Positions 37,281 to 46,644 of a stretch of DNA of 64,000 nucleotides are shown in pieces. A program made the position numbers and the translations under genes. Source of the stretch: Sinomonas cyclohexanicum (lineage in GTDB: Bacteria > Actinomycetota > Actinomycetes > Actinomycetales > Micrococcaceae); assembly GCF_020886775.1 (NCBI RefSeq), contig NZ_AP024525.1, positions 3,472,001 to 3,536,000 of the forward strand. The letters are read 5' to 3'. Every line of letters starts with the position of its first letter. The stretch's first letter is position 1. Below the pieces are notes generated by a model that did no database searches, had not been told where the DNA came from, and worked only from the letters and a program-made list of their open reading frames with translations.

Positions 37281-37368
37281 CTTCTTGTCCTTGAATTCTG
37301 TCGCGTGATGACGCGGGACTGGGTGCGTGTTTCCGGGCGGAGCATGCTTTGTCGTGATTGACATGCCT

Positions 37369-37397
37369 AGTAAAATATCTTCCACATGGCCTGTCAA
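37369..37397 (-). promoter_or_regulatory. Predicted promoter of the repeat-peptide gene
   Basis: On the minus strand a consensus -35 box TTGACA (37392-37397) is followed after 17 bp by TTTACT (37369-37374). Transcription would start near 37362, giving a leader of about 80 bases. The surrounding 212-bp divergent region is notably A/T-rich for this genome and is the natural place for operators of the HTH-TPR regulator. Confidence 0.6.
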
Positions 37398-37492
37398 GGA
37401 GAGCCGCCGCCTTCGGGACGCCTCCTGATGGGCTGCGGCACACACAGCAACCCGGGGTTCGAACGGTCTCGGGAGGGGGCCAGGAGGTCAAC

Positions 37493-38794
37493 GTGGGTAG
37501 TGGATTCGGCGAGAAACTGCGTGCTGAGAGGCTCGAGCGCGGGCTGACGCAGGCAGAGCTCGGCAAGGACCTGTACTCACCGAGCTACATCTCGCTGCTC
37601 GAGACCGGTCGCCGTGAGCCGACGGCGGAAGTCATCCAAGAACTGGCCCGGCGGCTCCAGCTCGCGCCCAAGGCCCTCGAGGCGTGGAGCCAGCCCGTCA
37701 GCGCCAACGACGCCGAATATGTCCTCGCAGGGCTCTACGCCCGCCAGGCATGGGACCTCCGCGACTACGCGCAGGCCGCCACCCACGCCGCCACGGCCGC
37801 CCAGTTTGCCCTCGACGGGAAGAACAACAGCGCGTGGTGGAACATGACATACATGCAGGCCGAGTGCCTCATGAAGCAGGGCGAGCTCGCCGAGTGCCAG
37901 CGGATCGTCCAGCACCTCCTCGAGCACCCGATCGTGGCGGAGTCCGCCGGCCTCGCGGTGCGCGCCCGTCAGATGCTCGCGGCGGTCTGCCACGGGCTCG
38001 GCCAGCTGGGCACTGCCGTCGAGCACGCCCGTGAGGCCGTCCGCCTGGGCGCCCAGCTGCCGCCGGGATCCACGATCTACATCGGCGCCCTCCGGGCCCT
38101 CATCGGCGCCCTCGCGGAGAGCGGCCGCCTTGACGAGGCGTGGGACCAGTGCCGCATCCTCGCGACGCTCGTCGACGAGGACTCGATGGGCCAGCTCGCA
38201 GGCGAGGTCGAGTGGGTCATCGGGAATGTCGCGTTCATGCGCGCCGACTATGAGGAGGGCGTCAAGCACCACGAGCGTGCGGCCAAGCTCCTCTCCCCCG
38301 CCAATGACATCGAGCTGTGGGCCCGCTTCAACAAGGCCTCGGCCGCCGTGCGCCTCTCGGGCGGGATCATCGAGCCCGAGACTCTCGCGGCGATCGAGCG
38401 CGCCGAGCTCGCGCTGAGCATCGTGGGCGGATCACGGGCCGAACAGCTCGAGGTGATGTTCATCCGGGCGCGCTGGCTGTACCTCAACGGCCAGATCCCC
38501 GAGGCCATCGAGCTCCTGCGGACCATCTACGCGGAGAAGTCCGCGCTGGGGCGGCACACGGCCGGCGAGGTGGCGCTCCTCTACGGCCGTGCCCTGAAGG
38601 CCCTGGGCCAGAATGAGGAGGCCCTCGAGCTCCTGAAGGACGCCCGCGAGCAGTTCAGCTACGCGGGCGCCTCAGACAAGGTTCAGCAGACGATGGACGC
38701 AATCCTGGAGATCCGGCTCGCCGCGCAGCGCGCAGAGCGAGGCGCGGAGAAGAGCGGCGCCCAGGAGACCGTCGGGAAGGGCGCCGCCAGCTGA
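37493..38794 (+). CDS. XRE-type HTH regulator with TPR domain (RRNPP-like receptor)
   Basis: This 433-residue protein has an N-terminal HTH (about 5-60; LTQAELGKDLYSPSYISLLE). Helical tetratricopeptide-like repeats fill the rest (about 75-420; for example AQAATHAATAAQFALDG and GQIPEAIELLRTIYAEK). The start is a GTG with a perfect AGGAGGT 4 bases upstream. HTH plus TPR is the architecture of RRNPP receptors (PlcR, Rgg, PrgX, NprR), which bind short secreted peptides re-imported into the cell. Here the divergent neighbour encodes a secreted repeat peptide. Direct binding and target genes are inferred. A general TPR regulator without a peptide ligand is the alternative. Confidence 0.88.
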   Translation: MGSGFGEKLRAERLERGLTQAELGKDLYSPSYISLLETGRREPTAEVIQELARRLQLAPKALEAWSQPVSANDAEYVLAGLYARQAWDLRDYAQAATHAATAAQFALDGKNNSAWWNMTYMQAECLMKQGELAECQRIVQHLLEHPIVAESAGLAVRARQMLAAVCHGLGQLGTAVEHAREAVRLGAQLPPGSTIYIGALRALIGALAESGRLDEAWDQCRILATLVDEDSMGQLAGEVEWVIGNVAFMRADYEEGVKHHERAAKLLSPANDIELWARFNKASAAVRLSGGIIEPETLAAIERAELALSIVGGSRAEQLEVMFIRARWLYLNGQIPEAIELLRTIYAEKSALGRHTAGEVALLYGRALKALGQNEEALELLKDAREQFSYAGASDKVQQTMDAILEIRLAAQRAERGAEKSGAQETVGKGAAS

Positions 38795-38798
38795 CCCG

Positions 38799-39725
38799 TC
38801 AGCTGAACGTGCGTCCCGTGAGCCGCTCGTACGCCTCGACGTAGCGCGCCCGGGTGCGCGTGACGACGTCGTCCGGCAGCACCGGGGCCTCCTCGCCGGA
38901 GGCCCGGTCCCAGCCGGATTCGTCGGAGGTCAGCCAGTCACGGACAAACTGCTTGTCGAACGAGGGCTGGGCGTGGCCGGGCTCCCACGAGGCGGCGTCC
39001 CAGAACCGCGAGGAGTCCGGGGTGAGGACCTCGTCGCCGAGCGTGATGATCCCCGAGGCCGGGTCCACGCCGAACTCGACCTTGGTGTCCGCGAGGATGA
39101 TCCCCCGCTCCCGCGCGATCCGCTCTGCCTCGCGGTACAGCTCGAGTGTGAGGTCGCGCAGCTGGGCGGCGGCCTCGTCGCCCACCATGCCGGTCACGTC
39201 CTCGTAGGTGATGTTCTCGTCGTGCTCACCGAACTCCGCCTTCGCCGAGGGGGTGAAGATTGCCTCCGGCAGGCGCGAGCCGTCCACGAGGCCCTCGGGA
39301 AGCGGGATCCCGCACACGGTGCCGGACTCGCGGTACTCGAGCAGACCGGAGCCGGTGAGGTACCCGCGGGCGATGCACTCGACCGGGTACATCTCGAGTC
39401 GACGGCAGATCATCGCGCGGCCCACGACCTCGGCGGGGACTCCGTCGTCGACCGTGGAGCCGATCACGTGGTTGGGCACGTTGAGCTGCTCGAACCACCA
39501 CAGGCTCATCTGCGTGAGGATGCGGCCCTTGTCGGGGATCGTGCTCGCCAGGACGTAGTCGTAGGCGGAGATGCGGTCGCTCGCGACGACGAGGACCTCA
39601 CCGGACTCGCCCGGTCCGGCCTCCGCGGGCTCATACAGGTCGCGAACCTTGCCCGAGTAGATGTGCCGCCACCCCGGCAGATCGAGGACCTCGGTCGTGT
39701 AGCCCTTCGTGTTCTCGCTGGTCAT
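38799..39725 (-). CDS. purC: Phosphoribosylaminoimidazole-succinocarboxamide synthase
   Basis: This 308-residue purine biosynthesis enzyme (SAICAR synthetase) joins aspartate to CAIR using ATP. Seen segments are SGKVRDLYE near the N-terminus, VVASDRISAYDYVL, VECIARGYLTGSG and DTKVEFGVD, which bind ATP and substrate. Length fits actinobacterial PurC. The ATG at 39725 overlaps the purD stop (TGATG), with a GTG one codon earlier as alternative. The gene ends 4 bp from the convergent HTH-TPR gene end, with no terminator between. Confidence 0.95.
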   Translation of the reverse strand: MTSENTKGYTTEVLDLPGWRHIYSGKVRDLYEPAEAGPGESGEVLVVASDRISAYDYVLASTIPDKGRILTQMSLWWFEQLNVPNHVIGSTVDDGVPAEVVGRAMICRRLEMYPVECIARGYLTGSGLLEYRESGTVCGIPLPEGLVDGSRLPEAIFTPSAKAEFGEHDENITYEDVTGMVGDEAAAQLRDLTLELYREAERIARERGIILADTKVEFGVDPASGIITLGDEVLTPDSSRFWDAASWEPGHAQPSFDKQFVRDWLTSDESGWDRASGEEAPVLPDDVVTRTRARYVEAYERLTGRTFS

Positions 39726-41044
39726 CACTCGGCTCCCGTTCCGGCGCTGTTCTGGGCGCCCGTCGACACGCCGGGCACGCTCACGCCGCCCCGCGCCGCC
39801 TTAGCGGCGATGTCTCGGCGGTACTGGCCGCCGTCGAGCTTGATCAGCTCGATCCCCTCGTAGGCCTTCTCGCGGGCGTGCGTGAGATCCTCGCCGAGCG
39901 CCACGACGGCGAGCACACGCCCGCCGGCGGAGACGACCTTGCCGTCGTCGGACAGCTTCGTGCCGGCGTGGAGGACGTGCACGCCCTCGAGCGCCGCGGC
40001 CTTCTTAAGGCCGCGGATGCGGTCGCCGGTACGCGGCGTGTCCGGGTAGTTCTCTGAGGCGAGCACGACGGCGACCGCCGCCTCGGGCGCCCAGCGCAGA
40101 GTCTCGGCCTGGTCGAGACGGCCGGTCGCGGCCGCGAGGAGGAGGCCGCCGAGCGGCGTCATGAGCCGGGCGAGGACGGCCTGGGTCTCGGGGTCGCCGA
40201 ACCGGGCGTTGAACTCGATGACGCGGGTTCCGCGCGATGTGAGGGCGAGGCCGCAGTACAGCACGCCGACGAACGGCGTGCCGCGCTGGGCCATCTCGTC
40301 GACGGTCGGCTGCGCGACGCGCTCGATCACCTCGTCGACGAGGCCCGCGGGCGCCCACTCGAGCGGCGTGTACGCGCCCATGCCGCCGGTGTTGGGGCCC
40401 TCGTCGTTGTCGAAGATGCGCTTGAAGTCCTGCGCCGGGGCGAGCGGGACCACGGTGCGGCCGTCGGAGAGGACGAACAGGGAGACCTCGGGGCCGTCGA
40501 GGAACTCCTCGATCACCACGGACCCGCCCGCGTCGAAGCATGCCTGGGCGTGGGCGAGGGCCGCGTCCCGGTCGGATGTCACGACGACGCCCTTGCCGGC
40601 GGCCAGCCCGTCGTCCTTCACCACGTAGGGGGCGCCGAACGTGTCGAGGGCGTCCGCGGCCTCCTCGGCATTGACCGCCACGCGCGCCATCGCGGTCGGC
40701 ACGCCGGCCTCGGCCATGACCTGCTTCGCGAATGCCTTGGACGCCTCGAGCTGGGCGGCGGCCTTGCTCGGCCCGAACACGGGGATGCCGGCCGCGCGGA
40801 CGGCGTCAGACACGCCCGCCGCGAGCGGGGCCTCCGGCCCCACCACCACGAGGTCCACGCCGAGCGTCTCCGCGAGCGCCGTGACGGCCGCAGGGTCGTT
40901 GGCGTTGACGGGGTGGGTGGGGACCACCTGGGCGATGCCGGCGTTGCCCGGGGCGGAGTGCACCTCGGTGACGCTCGGATCGGCGAGGAGGGAGCGTACG
41001 ATGGCGTGTTCGCGGCCACCCGGGCCGATCACGAGAACCTTCAC
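39725..41044 (-). CDS. purD: Phosphoribosylamine-glycine ligase
   Basis: This 439-residue GAR synthetase of purine synthesis has an ATP-grasp fold. Visible parts are VLVIGPGGREHAIV at the N-terminus, VVKDDGLAAGKGVVV, GPEVSLFVLSDG and EFNARFGDPETQAVL. The start is a GTG (V-K-V-L-V-I-G) 88 bp from the divergent asparaginase; upstream in-frame sequence is not protein-like. It is coupled to purC by stop/start overlap. Confidence 0.95.
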   Translation of the reverse strand: MKVLVIGPGGREHAIVRSLLADPSVTEVHSAPGNAGIAQVVPTHPVNANDPAAVTALAETLGVDLVVVGPEAPLAAGVSDAVRAAGIPVFGPSKAAAQLEASKAFAKQVMAEAGVPTAMARVAVNAEEAADALDTFGAPYVVKDDGLAAGKGVVVTSDRDAALAHAQACFDAGGSVVIEEFLDGPEVSLFVLSDGRTVVPLAPAQDFKRIFDNDEGPNTGGMGAYTPLEWAPAGLVDEVIERVAQPTVDEMAQRGTPFVGVLYCGLALTSRGTRVIEFNARFGDPETQAVLARLMTPLGGLLLAAATGRLDQAETLRWAPEAAVAVVLASENYPDTPRTGDRIRGLKKAAALEGVHVLHAGTKLSDDGKVVSAGGRVLAVVALGEDLTHAREKAYEGIELIKLDGGQYRRDIAAKAARGGVSVPGVSTGAQNSAGTGAE

Positions 41045-41132
41045 GCCCCAAGGGTATCGGGACGGCCCCGCGCGGCGCACCCGCCGGTGGGTTGGCGGCT
41101 TCATGCGTGTACGCGCACATAAACTGGGGACC

Positions 41133-42140
41133 ATGGACCACGCAACCTTCTCGGCGGACGACTCCGTCGAGCTCGCCGTGATCGAGCGCAGCGGCTTCAT
41201 CGAGTCGCGCCATCTGGGCTCCGCGCTGGTGATGGCCGGGGACGGCTCGGTGGTCACGGAGCTCGGCGACATCCGCACTCCCGTGTTCGCGCGGTCCACT
41301 CTCAAGCCGTTCCAGGCGCTCGCGTCCATGCAGGCGGGCGTCCCGCTCAGGGGCACCCAGGTGGCCGTCGCGTGCGCGTCCCACACGGGGTCGCTGGACC
41401 ACATGGACGTGGTCGAGGGCATGCTCGGCGCGGCCGGACTGCGCGAGGCGGACCTCCTCTGCCCGCCGGACTGGCCGACCGACGAGAACGCCCGCGGCTG
41501 GCTGGTCCGCGCGGGCCACGGCAAACGGCGGCTCGCGTACAACTGCTCGGGCAAGCACGCGGCGTTCCTGTGGGCGTGCGTGGAGAACGGCTGGGACCGT
41601 CGCAGCTACCTCGAGCCGAACCATCCGCTCCAGCAGCGGGTCCGGGCCACGATCGAGGAGTACGCCGAAGAGCTCATCGCGCACCTCGGGATCGATGGAT
41701 GCGGCGCCCCCGTCGCCGCGCTCTCGCTGCACGGCCTGGCCCGCGCCTACTCGCGCCTCGCGAAGGCCCCCGGCGACCAGGGCGCGAACGCCCGTGCCGC
41801 GACGATCGCCACGTCGATGCTGGACTACCCGTGGGCCGTCCAGGGCCGCGACCAGCCGAACACGATCGTCATGGAGGAGCTCGGCGTCCTGGCCAAGGTC
41901 GGCGCCGAGGGCCTCGTCGTCCTCGCCACGCCCCAGGGCGCCACGGCGGCAGTCAAGGTCCTCGACGGGAACGTCCGCGCCACGACCCTTGTGGCCCTGA
42001 CCATGCTCGCGGCCGCGGACGCGGTGGACGTCGCAGACGTGGCGCGGGTCCTCGAGCGGGTCGTCGAGCCGGTCATGGGCGGCGGGCGGCAGGTGGGCCG
42101 CATCCGCCTCGGCCGCGCCGTGTCGGCGCTGCTGGACTAG
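41133..42140 (+). CDS. L-asparaginase, AnsA/PF06089-like family
   Basis: This 335-residue protein belongs to the asparaginase II family of actinobacteria and rhizobia, distinct from the E. coli type. Signatures are SGFIESRHLGSALV, TPVFARSTLKPFQA, ACASHTGSLDHMD and YNCSGKHAAFLWAC, where the serine and lysine form the proposed active site. It hydrolyses asparagine to aspartate and ammonia. ATG 41133 is chosen because upstream sequence is antisense to purD. It is followed 28 bp later by a small gene in the same direction. Confidence 0.9.
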   Translation: MDHATFSADDSVELAVIERSGFIESRHLGSALVMAGDGSVVTELGDIRTPVFARSTLKPFQALASMQAGVPLRGTQVAVACASHTGSLDHMDVVEGMLGAAGLREADLLCPPDWPTDENARGWLVRAGHGKRRLAYNCSGKHAAFLWACVENGWDRRSYLEPNHPLQQRVRATIEEYAEELIAHLGIDGCGAPVAALSLHGLARAYSRLAKAPGDQGANARAATIATSMLDYPWAVQGRDQPNTIVMEELGVLAKVGAEGLVVLATPQGATAAVKVLDGNVRATTLVALTMLAAADAVDVADVARVLERVVEPVMGGGRQVGRIRLGRAVSALLD

Positions 42141-42167
42141 ATTCACGCAACCCCAGGAGGCACGCAG

Positions 42168-42572
42168 ATGGCTGTCCGCCGCAGGATCGCGCACGACGAC
42201 GGGCGCGCGGCCGTCGCCGTGTGGCGCGCCGCGCGCTCGGCGACGTCCGAGCGCGAGGAGGGCGTCGCCGTCGTGCGCCAGGAGGTGCCGCGTCAGACCG
42301 TGGCGACCGCGGTGCGGTACCTCCTCGAGGAGCTCGCGGAGCGCGCGCCGGGGAACTCTGTCGAGGTGCGGGTGCCGCCGTTCGGGGTGGCGCAATGCGT
42401 CGAGGGGCCGCGGCACACGCGCGGGACTCCGCCCAACGTCGTCGAGACCGACGCCGAGACGTGGCTGGGGCTTGCGACCGGGATGCTCGCGTGGCCGGAG
42501 GCGCTGGCGTCGGGGAAGCTCAGCGCGTCCGGCATCCGCACGGACCTGAGCGAGTTCCTCCCGCTGGGGTAG
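42168..42572 (+). CDS. Sterol-carrier-family small protein
   Basis: This 134-residue protein resembles the actinobacterial sterol carrier (MSCP-type) family found beside purine genes. Visible are [38 protein letters not shown] and a C-terminal [11 protein letters not shown], a typical ending for this fold. AGGAGG lies before the ATG. The function is unknown; a lipid- or small-molecule-binding role is inferred from the fold. Confidence 0.8.
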   Translation: MAVRRRIAHDDGRAAVAVWRAARSATSEREEGVAVVRQEVPRQTVATAVRYLLEELAERAPGNSVEVRVPPFGVAQCVEGPRHTRGTPPNVVETDAETWLGLATGMLAWPEALASGKLSASGIRTDLSEFLPLG

Positions 42573-42587
42573 CCGGTCTGGGGCGCA

Positions 42588-43379
42588 CTATCCGCGGCCC
42601 ACGAACGGCATGCCCGAGGCCGTGATGAGCAGGCTGCCCACGCTGGCCTCGCGCGGGAGGGACGCCATGAAGGCGACCGCGTTGGCGGCCTCCTCGACCG
42701 CGAACGTCGGCTCGACGCGGCGCGAGCCGTCCGCCTGGAGTGCGCCCTCGCCGACGCTGAGCCCGTGCATCATCTCGGTCCGCGTGTTGCCGATGTCGAT
42801 CTGCCCGGCCGTGATGCCGTAGGGCCGGCCGTCGAGTTCGATGCTCTTCGTCAGGCCCGTGATGGCGTGCTTCGTGGTGGTGTACGCCACGGACCGGGGG
42901 CGCGGCGCGTGCGCCGAGATCGAGCCGTTGTTGATGATCCGGCCGCCCTGGGGCTCCTGCGCCTTCATGGCCCGGAACGCCGCGGCCGCGCACAGGAAGC
43001 TGCCCGTGAGGTTGACCGCAACGGTGGACTCCCAGCCGGCCATGTCGATCTCGCCCACGTCGCCGGAGGGCCCGAACGTGCCCGCGTTGTTGAACAGAAC
43101 GTCCACCCGGCCGAAGGCGCGCAGCGTCTCGGCGAAGAGGCGGTCGACGTCGTCGGGCCGGGTCACGTCGCACGGCACCACGAGCGCGGGCGGGCCATCG
43201 CCGGCGCCGGAGGCGAGGCCCGAAGTGCCACCGACTGTCTCGGTCAGCGCGTCCTCGCGCCGGCCGGCGAGCGCCACGCGCCAGCCGTCGTCAAGGAGCC
43301 TGAGCGCCACCGCTCGGCCGATCCCGCTGCCGGCACCCGTCACGACGGCGACGCGCCGCGCGTGCTCGTTCTCTCCCAT
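42588..43379 (-). CDS. Short-chain dehydrogenase/reductase
   Basis: This 263-residue classical SDR has the cofactor motif TGAGSGIG (15-22), NNAG around residue 97-100, and the active-site serine and YTTTK (Tyr and Lys). The substrate cannot be read from the sequence. It is convergent with the preceding small gene and divergent from aceE across 152 bp. GGGAGG precedes the ATG. Confidence 0.9.
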   Translation of the reverse strand: MGENEHARRVAVVTGAGSGIGRAVALRLLDDGWRVALAGRREDALTETVGGTSGLASGAGDGPPALVVPCDVTRPDDVDRLFAETLRAFGRVDVLFNNAGTFGPSGDVGEIDMAGWESTVAVNLTGSFLCAAAAFRAMKAQEPQGGRIINNGSISAHAPRPRSVAYTTTKHAITGLTKSIELDGRPYGITAGQIDIGNTRTEMMHGLSVGEGALQADGSRRVEPTFAVEEAANAVAFMASLPREASVGSLLITASGMPFVGRG

Positions 43380-43446
43380 GTGGCCTCCCGATCGTCACGG
43401 ACTTGACGTGCGTCACGCTGACCCTGCACGCTAGTTTCACATTACA

Positions 43447-43466
43447 GTATTTTGTTTCCGCAATAC
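43447..43466. promoter_or_regulatory. Inverted repeat in the aceE leader
   Basis: GTATT (43447-43451) and AATAC (43462-43466) form an inverted repeat in the A/T-rich stretch 66 bp before the aceE start. A weak Crp-like match (CTTGA-N6-TCACG, 43402-43417) lies further up. Either may be a control site; neither is certain. Confidence 0.3.
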
Positions 43467-43531
43467 GAAATGAGAGCGGAGCCAATCCACCCAGACCCGG
43501 GCGCGGTACCCCGCGCAGAAAGAGGTTGGAC

Positions 43532-46345
43532 GTGTTGACTGGAGAGCCTACCCAGTTCCTCGGCGCCCGATTCCATGGCGCCGAGTTCCATGGCGGCGGT
43601 GCCGCCCTGGACCGCGACCCCGAAGAGACCGCCGAGTGGATCGAGTCCTTCGATTCGCTCGTGTCCGAGCAGGGCACCGAGCGGGCCCAGTTCATGGTCA
43701 AGAGCATCCTGCAGCGCGCGGGCGCCCAGAGCGTCGGCGTGCCCATGGTGCACACCACGGACTACGTGAACACCATCCCCGCGGACCAGGAGCCCGCGTA
43801 CCCCGGCGACGAAGAGGTCGAGCGGCGGTACCGGGCGTGGATGCGCTGGAACGCAGCCGTCCTCGTGCACCGGGCCCAGCGGCCCGGCGTCGGCGTGGGC
43901 GGGCACATCTCGACCTACGCGGGCGCCGCGACGCTCTACGAGGTGGGCTTCAACCACTTCTTCCGCGGCAAGGACCACCCCGGCGGCGGCGACCAGGTCT
44001 TCTTCCAGGGCCACGCCTCCCCCGGCATGTACGCCCGCGCCTTCATGGAAGGGCGCCTGACCGAGGAGGACCTCGACGGCTTCCGGCAGGAGAAGTCCCG
44101 CGAGGGCCACGCCCTCTCCTCCTACCCGCACCCGCGGCTCATGCCGGAGTTCTGGGAGTTCCCCACGGTGTCCATGGGCATCGGGCCGATGAACGCGATC
44201 TACCAGGCCCAGTCGAACCGGTACCTGCACAACCGCGGGATCAAGGACACCTCGGACCAGCACGTGTGGGCCTTCCTCGGCGACGGCGAGATGGACGAGC
44301 CCGAGTCGCGCGGCCTCCTCCAGCTCGCAGCCAACGAGGCCCTGGACAACCTCACGTTCGTCGTCAACTGCAACCTCCAGCGCCTCGACGGGCCGGTGCG
44401 CGGCAACGGCAAGGTCATGCAGGAGCTCGAGGCGTTCTTCCGCGGAGCGGGCTGGAACGTCATCAAGGTCGTGTGGGGCCGCGAGTGGGACTCGCTGCTC
44501 GCGCGCGATGACAACAACCAGCTCGTCAAGATCATGAACGAGACCCCGGACGGCGACTACCAGACCTACAAGGCCGAGAACGGTGCCTTTGTCCGCGACC
44601 ACTTCTTCGGCAAGACGCCGGAGACGAAGGAGCTCGTCGCGGACCTGACCGACGAGCAGATCTGGAACCTCAAGCGCGGCGGCCACGACTACCACAAGGT
44701 GTACGCCGCCTACCGCGCCGCCGTGGAGCACAAGGGCCAGCCCACCGTGATCCTCGCCAAGACCGTGAAGGGCTACGGCCTGGGACCGCACTTCGAGGGC
44801 CGCAACGCGACCCACCAGATGAAGAAGCTCACGCTCGAGGACCTCAAGGACTTCCGCGACTACCTCCGCATCCCGATCACAGACGAGCAGCTCGAGGCCA
44901 ACCCCTACGAGCCGCCCTACTACCACCCCGGATTCGAGGCGCCCGAGATCCGGTACCTGCTCGCCCGCCGTGCCGAGCTCGGCGGCGCGGTGCCCCAGCG
45001 GCGCAAGGAGCATGCCGCCGCCGTGCTTCCCGAGCCGAAGGCGTACGAGGTCGCCAAGCGCGGGTCGGGGAAGCAGCAGGCCGCCACCACGATGTCCTTC
45101 GTGCGGCTCCTCAAGGACCTCATGCGGGACAAGGGCTTCGGCCGGCGGATCGTGCCGATCGTTCCCGACGAGAGCCGCACGTTCGGCATGGACGCGTTCT
45201 TCCCCACCGCGAAGATCTACAACCCGGGCGGCCAGAACTACCTGTCCGTGGACCGTGACCTGGTCCTCGCATACAAGGAGTCGCCGGCCGGGCAGCTCAT
45301 CCACCCCGGCATCAACGAGGCCGGTGCCGTCGCCGCGTTCACCGCCGCCGGGACCGCGTACGCCACCCACGGCGAGCCGCTCCTGCCGATCTACGTGTTC
45401 TACTCGATGTTCGGCTTCCAGCGCACCGGCGACTCGTTCTGGGCGGCCGGGGACCAGATGGCGCGCGGGTTCATCATCGGCGCCACCGCCGGGCGCACCA
45501 CGCTCACGGGCGAGGGGCTCCAGCACGCCGACGGCCACTCCCCGCTCCTGGCGGCGACCAACCCCGCCGTTATGACCTACGACCCGGCGTACGGCTACGA
45601 GATCGGGCACATCGTGCGGGCGGGCATCGAGCGGATGTACGGCGCCGCTGGTACCCCCGGAACCACCGCAGATCCGAACGTCATGTACTACCTCACGGTG
45701 TACAACGAGCCGATCGTCCAGCCGGCCGAGCCGGAGGGCCTCGACGTCGACGCGCTGCTGAAGGGCATGTACCGGCTGCCGTCGGGTGGCGCGGGCGGAG
45801 CGGACGACGCCGCCTCGCGCCTCGCCGCCGATGCCCCGCGCGCGCAGCTGCTCGCCTCGGGCGTGGCCGTGCCGTGGGCGCTCGAGGCGCGCCGCATCCT
45901 CGCCGAGGACTGGGGTGTCGCGGCGGACGTGTGGAGCGTGACGAGCTGGACGGAGCTGCGCCGCGAGGGCCTCGCCGCCGAGGAGCAGGCGTTCCTGCAC
46001 CCCGAGCTCGAGGCGCCGGCGCCCTTCGTGACCCAGCAGCTCGCGGGCACGTCCGGGCCGGTCGTGGCCGTCACGGACTACAACAAGTCCGTGCCGGACC
46101 AGATCCGCCAGTTCGTGCCGGGCGACTACGCGGTGCTCGGCGCCGACGGGTTCGGCTTCTCGGACACGCGAGCGGCTGCGCGCCGATTCTTCAAGATCGA
46201 CGCGCACTCCGTGGTGGTCCGCACCCTGGCCGAGCTCGCCCGCCGCGGCGAGGTGCCGGCGTCGGCGGCGCGCGACGCGATCGGGAAGTACCGTCTGCTC
46301 GACGTGAACGCGGGAACGACCGGCGGCGCGGGCGGCGACAGCTGA
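43532..46345 (+). CDS. aceE: Pyruvate dehydrogenase E1 component, homodimeric
   Basis: This protein of about 937 residues decarboxylates pyruvate with thiamine diphosphate and passes the acetyl group to lipoyl E2. The ThDP motif GDGEMDEPE followed by [11 protein letters not shown] is present, as are [20 protein letters not shown] and [15 protein letters not shown]. The start is a GTG with AAAGAGG upstream; the next codon TTG is an alternative. It stands alone, as usual in actinobacteria, without E2 or E3 genes nearby. An IS110-family element begins directly after the stop codon. Confidence 0.96.
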   Translation: MLTGEPTQFLGARFHGAEFHGGGAALDRDPEETAEWIESFDSLVSEQGTERAQFMVKSILQRAGAQSVGVPMVHTTDYVNTIPADQEPAYPGDEEVERRYRAWMRWNAAVLVHRAQRPGVGVGGHISTYAGAATLYEVGFNHFFRGKDHPGGGDQVFFQGHASPGMYARAFMEGRLTEEDLDGFRQEKSREGHALSSYPHPRLMPEFWEFPTVSMGIGPMNAIYQAQSNRYLHNRGIKDTSDQHVWAFLGDGEMDEPESRGLLQLAANEALDNLTFVVNCNLQRLDGPVRGNGKVMQELEAFFRGAGWNVIKVVWGREWDSLLARDDNNQLVKIMNETPDGDYQTYKAENGAFVRDHFFGKTPETKELVADLTDEQIWNLKRGGHDYHKVYAAYRAAVEHKGQPTVILAKTVKGYGLGPHFEGRNATHQMKKLTLEDLKDFRDYLRIPITDEQLEANPYEPPYYHPGFEAPEIRYLLARRAELGGAVPQRRKEHAAAVLPEPKAYEVAKRGSGKQQAATTMSFVRLLKDLMRDKGFGRRIVPIVPDESRTFGMDAFFPTAKIYNPGGQNYLSVDRDLVLAYKESPAGQLIHPGINEAGAVAAFTAAGTAYATHGEPLLPIYVFYSMFGFQRTGDSFWAAGDQMARGFIIGATAGRTTLTGEGLQHADGHSPLLAATNPAVMTYDPAYGYEIGHIVRAGIERMYGAAGTPGTTADPNVMYYLTVYNEPIVQPAEPEGLDVDALLKGMYRLPSGGAGGADDAASRLAADAPRAQLLASGVAVPWALEARRILAEDWGVAADVWSVTSWTELRREGLAAEEQAFLHPELEAPAPFVTQQLAGTSGPVVAVTDYNKSVPDQIRQFVPGDYAVLGADGFGFSDTRAAARRFFKIDAHSVVVRTLAELARRGEVPASAARDAIGKYRLLDVNAGTTGGAGGDS

Positions 46346-46377
46346 TATGGAGTGAGCTGCTGTCAAGTGGGCAGGGT

Positions 46378-46412
46378 GAGGCGCCGCCGGGAGGAGGTCC
46401 CGGCGGCGCCTC
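46378..46412. terminator. Hairpin downstream of aceE
   Basis: A perfect 15-bp stem (GAGGCGCCGCCGGGA with its complement) and a 5-base loop, 33 bp after aceE. The GGGTGAGGCGCCGCC arm is also found in the acs terminator. It could end aceE transcription or be structure within the IS element's 3' non-coding end. Confidence 0.65.
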
Positions 46413-46644
46413 TGTGCTTCGCTGGAGGGGGTGGTCGGCGAGCGTGTCGTTGGCGACGCGCGGTCAGGCTGATATGCGCGGATTGGCTACCGCAGGACGG
46501 TGGTTCGGCTGGAGTCGGTCCGCGTGTCTAGGAGCGAACGTGGGCCCCCTCTGGGGTGCCTGTTCATAGCTGTGCCGCGGGTGGCTCCACGCGCTGCCGC
46601 CGACCTCTGTGGGATCCGGCGAAGCGGTCTGTGGGCGGCGGGGG

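Noticed and set aside
37493-38794. HTH-TPR regulator and small neighbour as a toxin-antitoxin pair
   Set aside because: The small protein has a clear signal peptide and repeat units and no toxin fold; the regulator is far larger than typical antitoxins.
43442-46366. A 974-residue open frame on the minus strand opposite aceE
   Set aside because: It is the antisense shadow of a high-GC coding region; aceE on the plus strand has all family motifs, and the minus-strand product has none.
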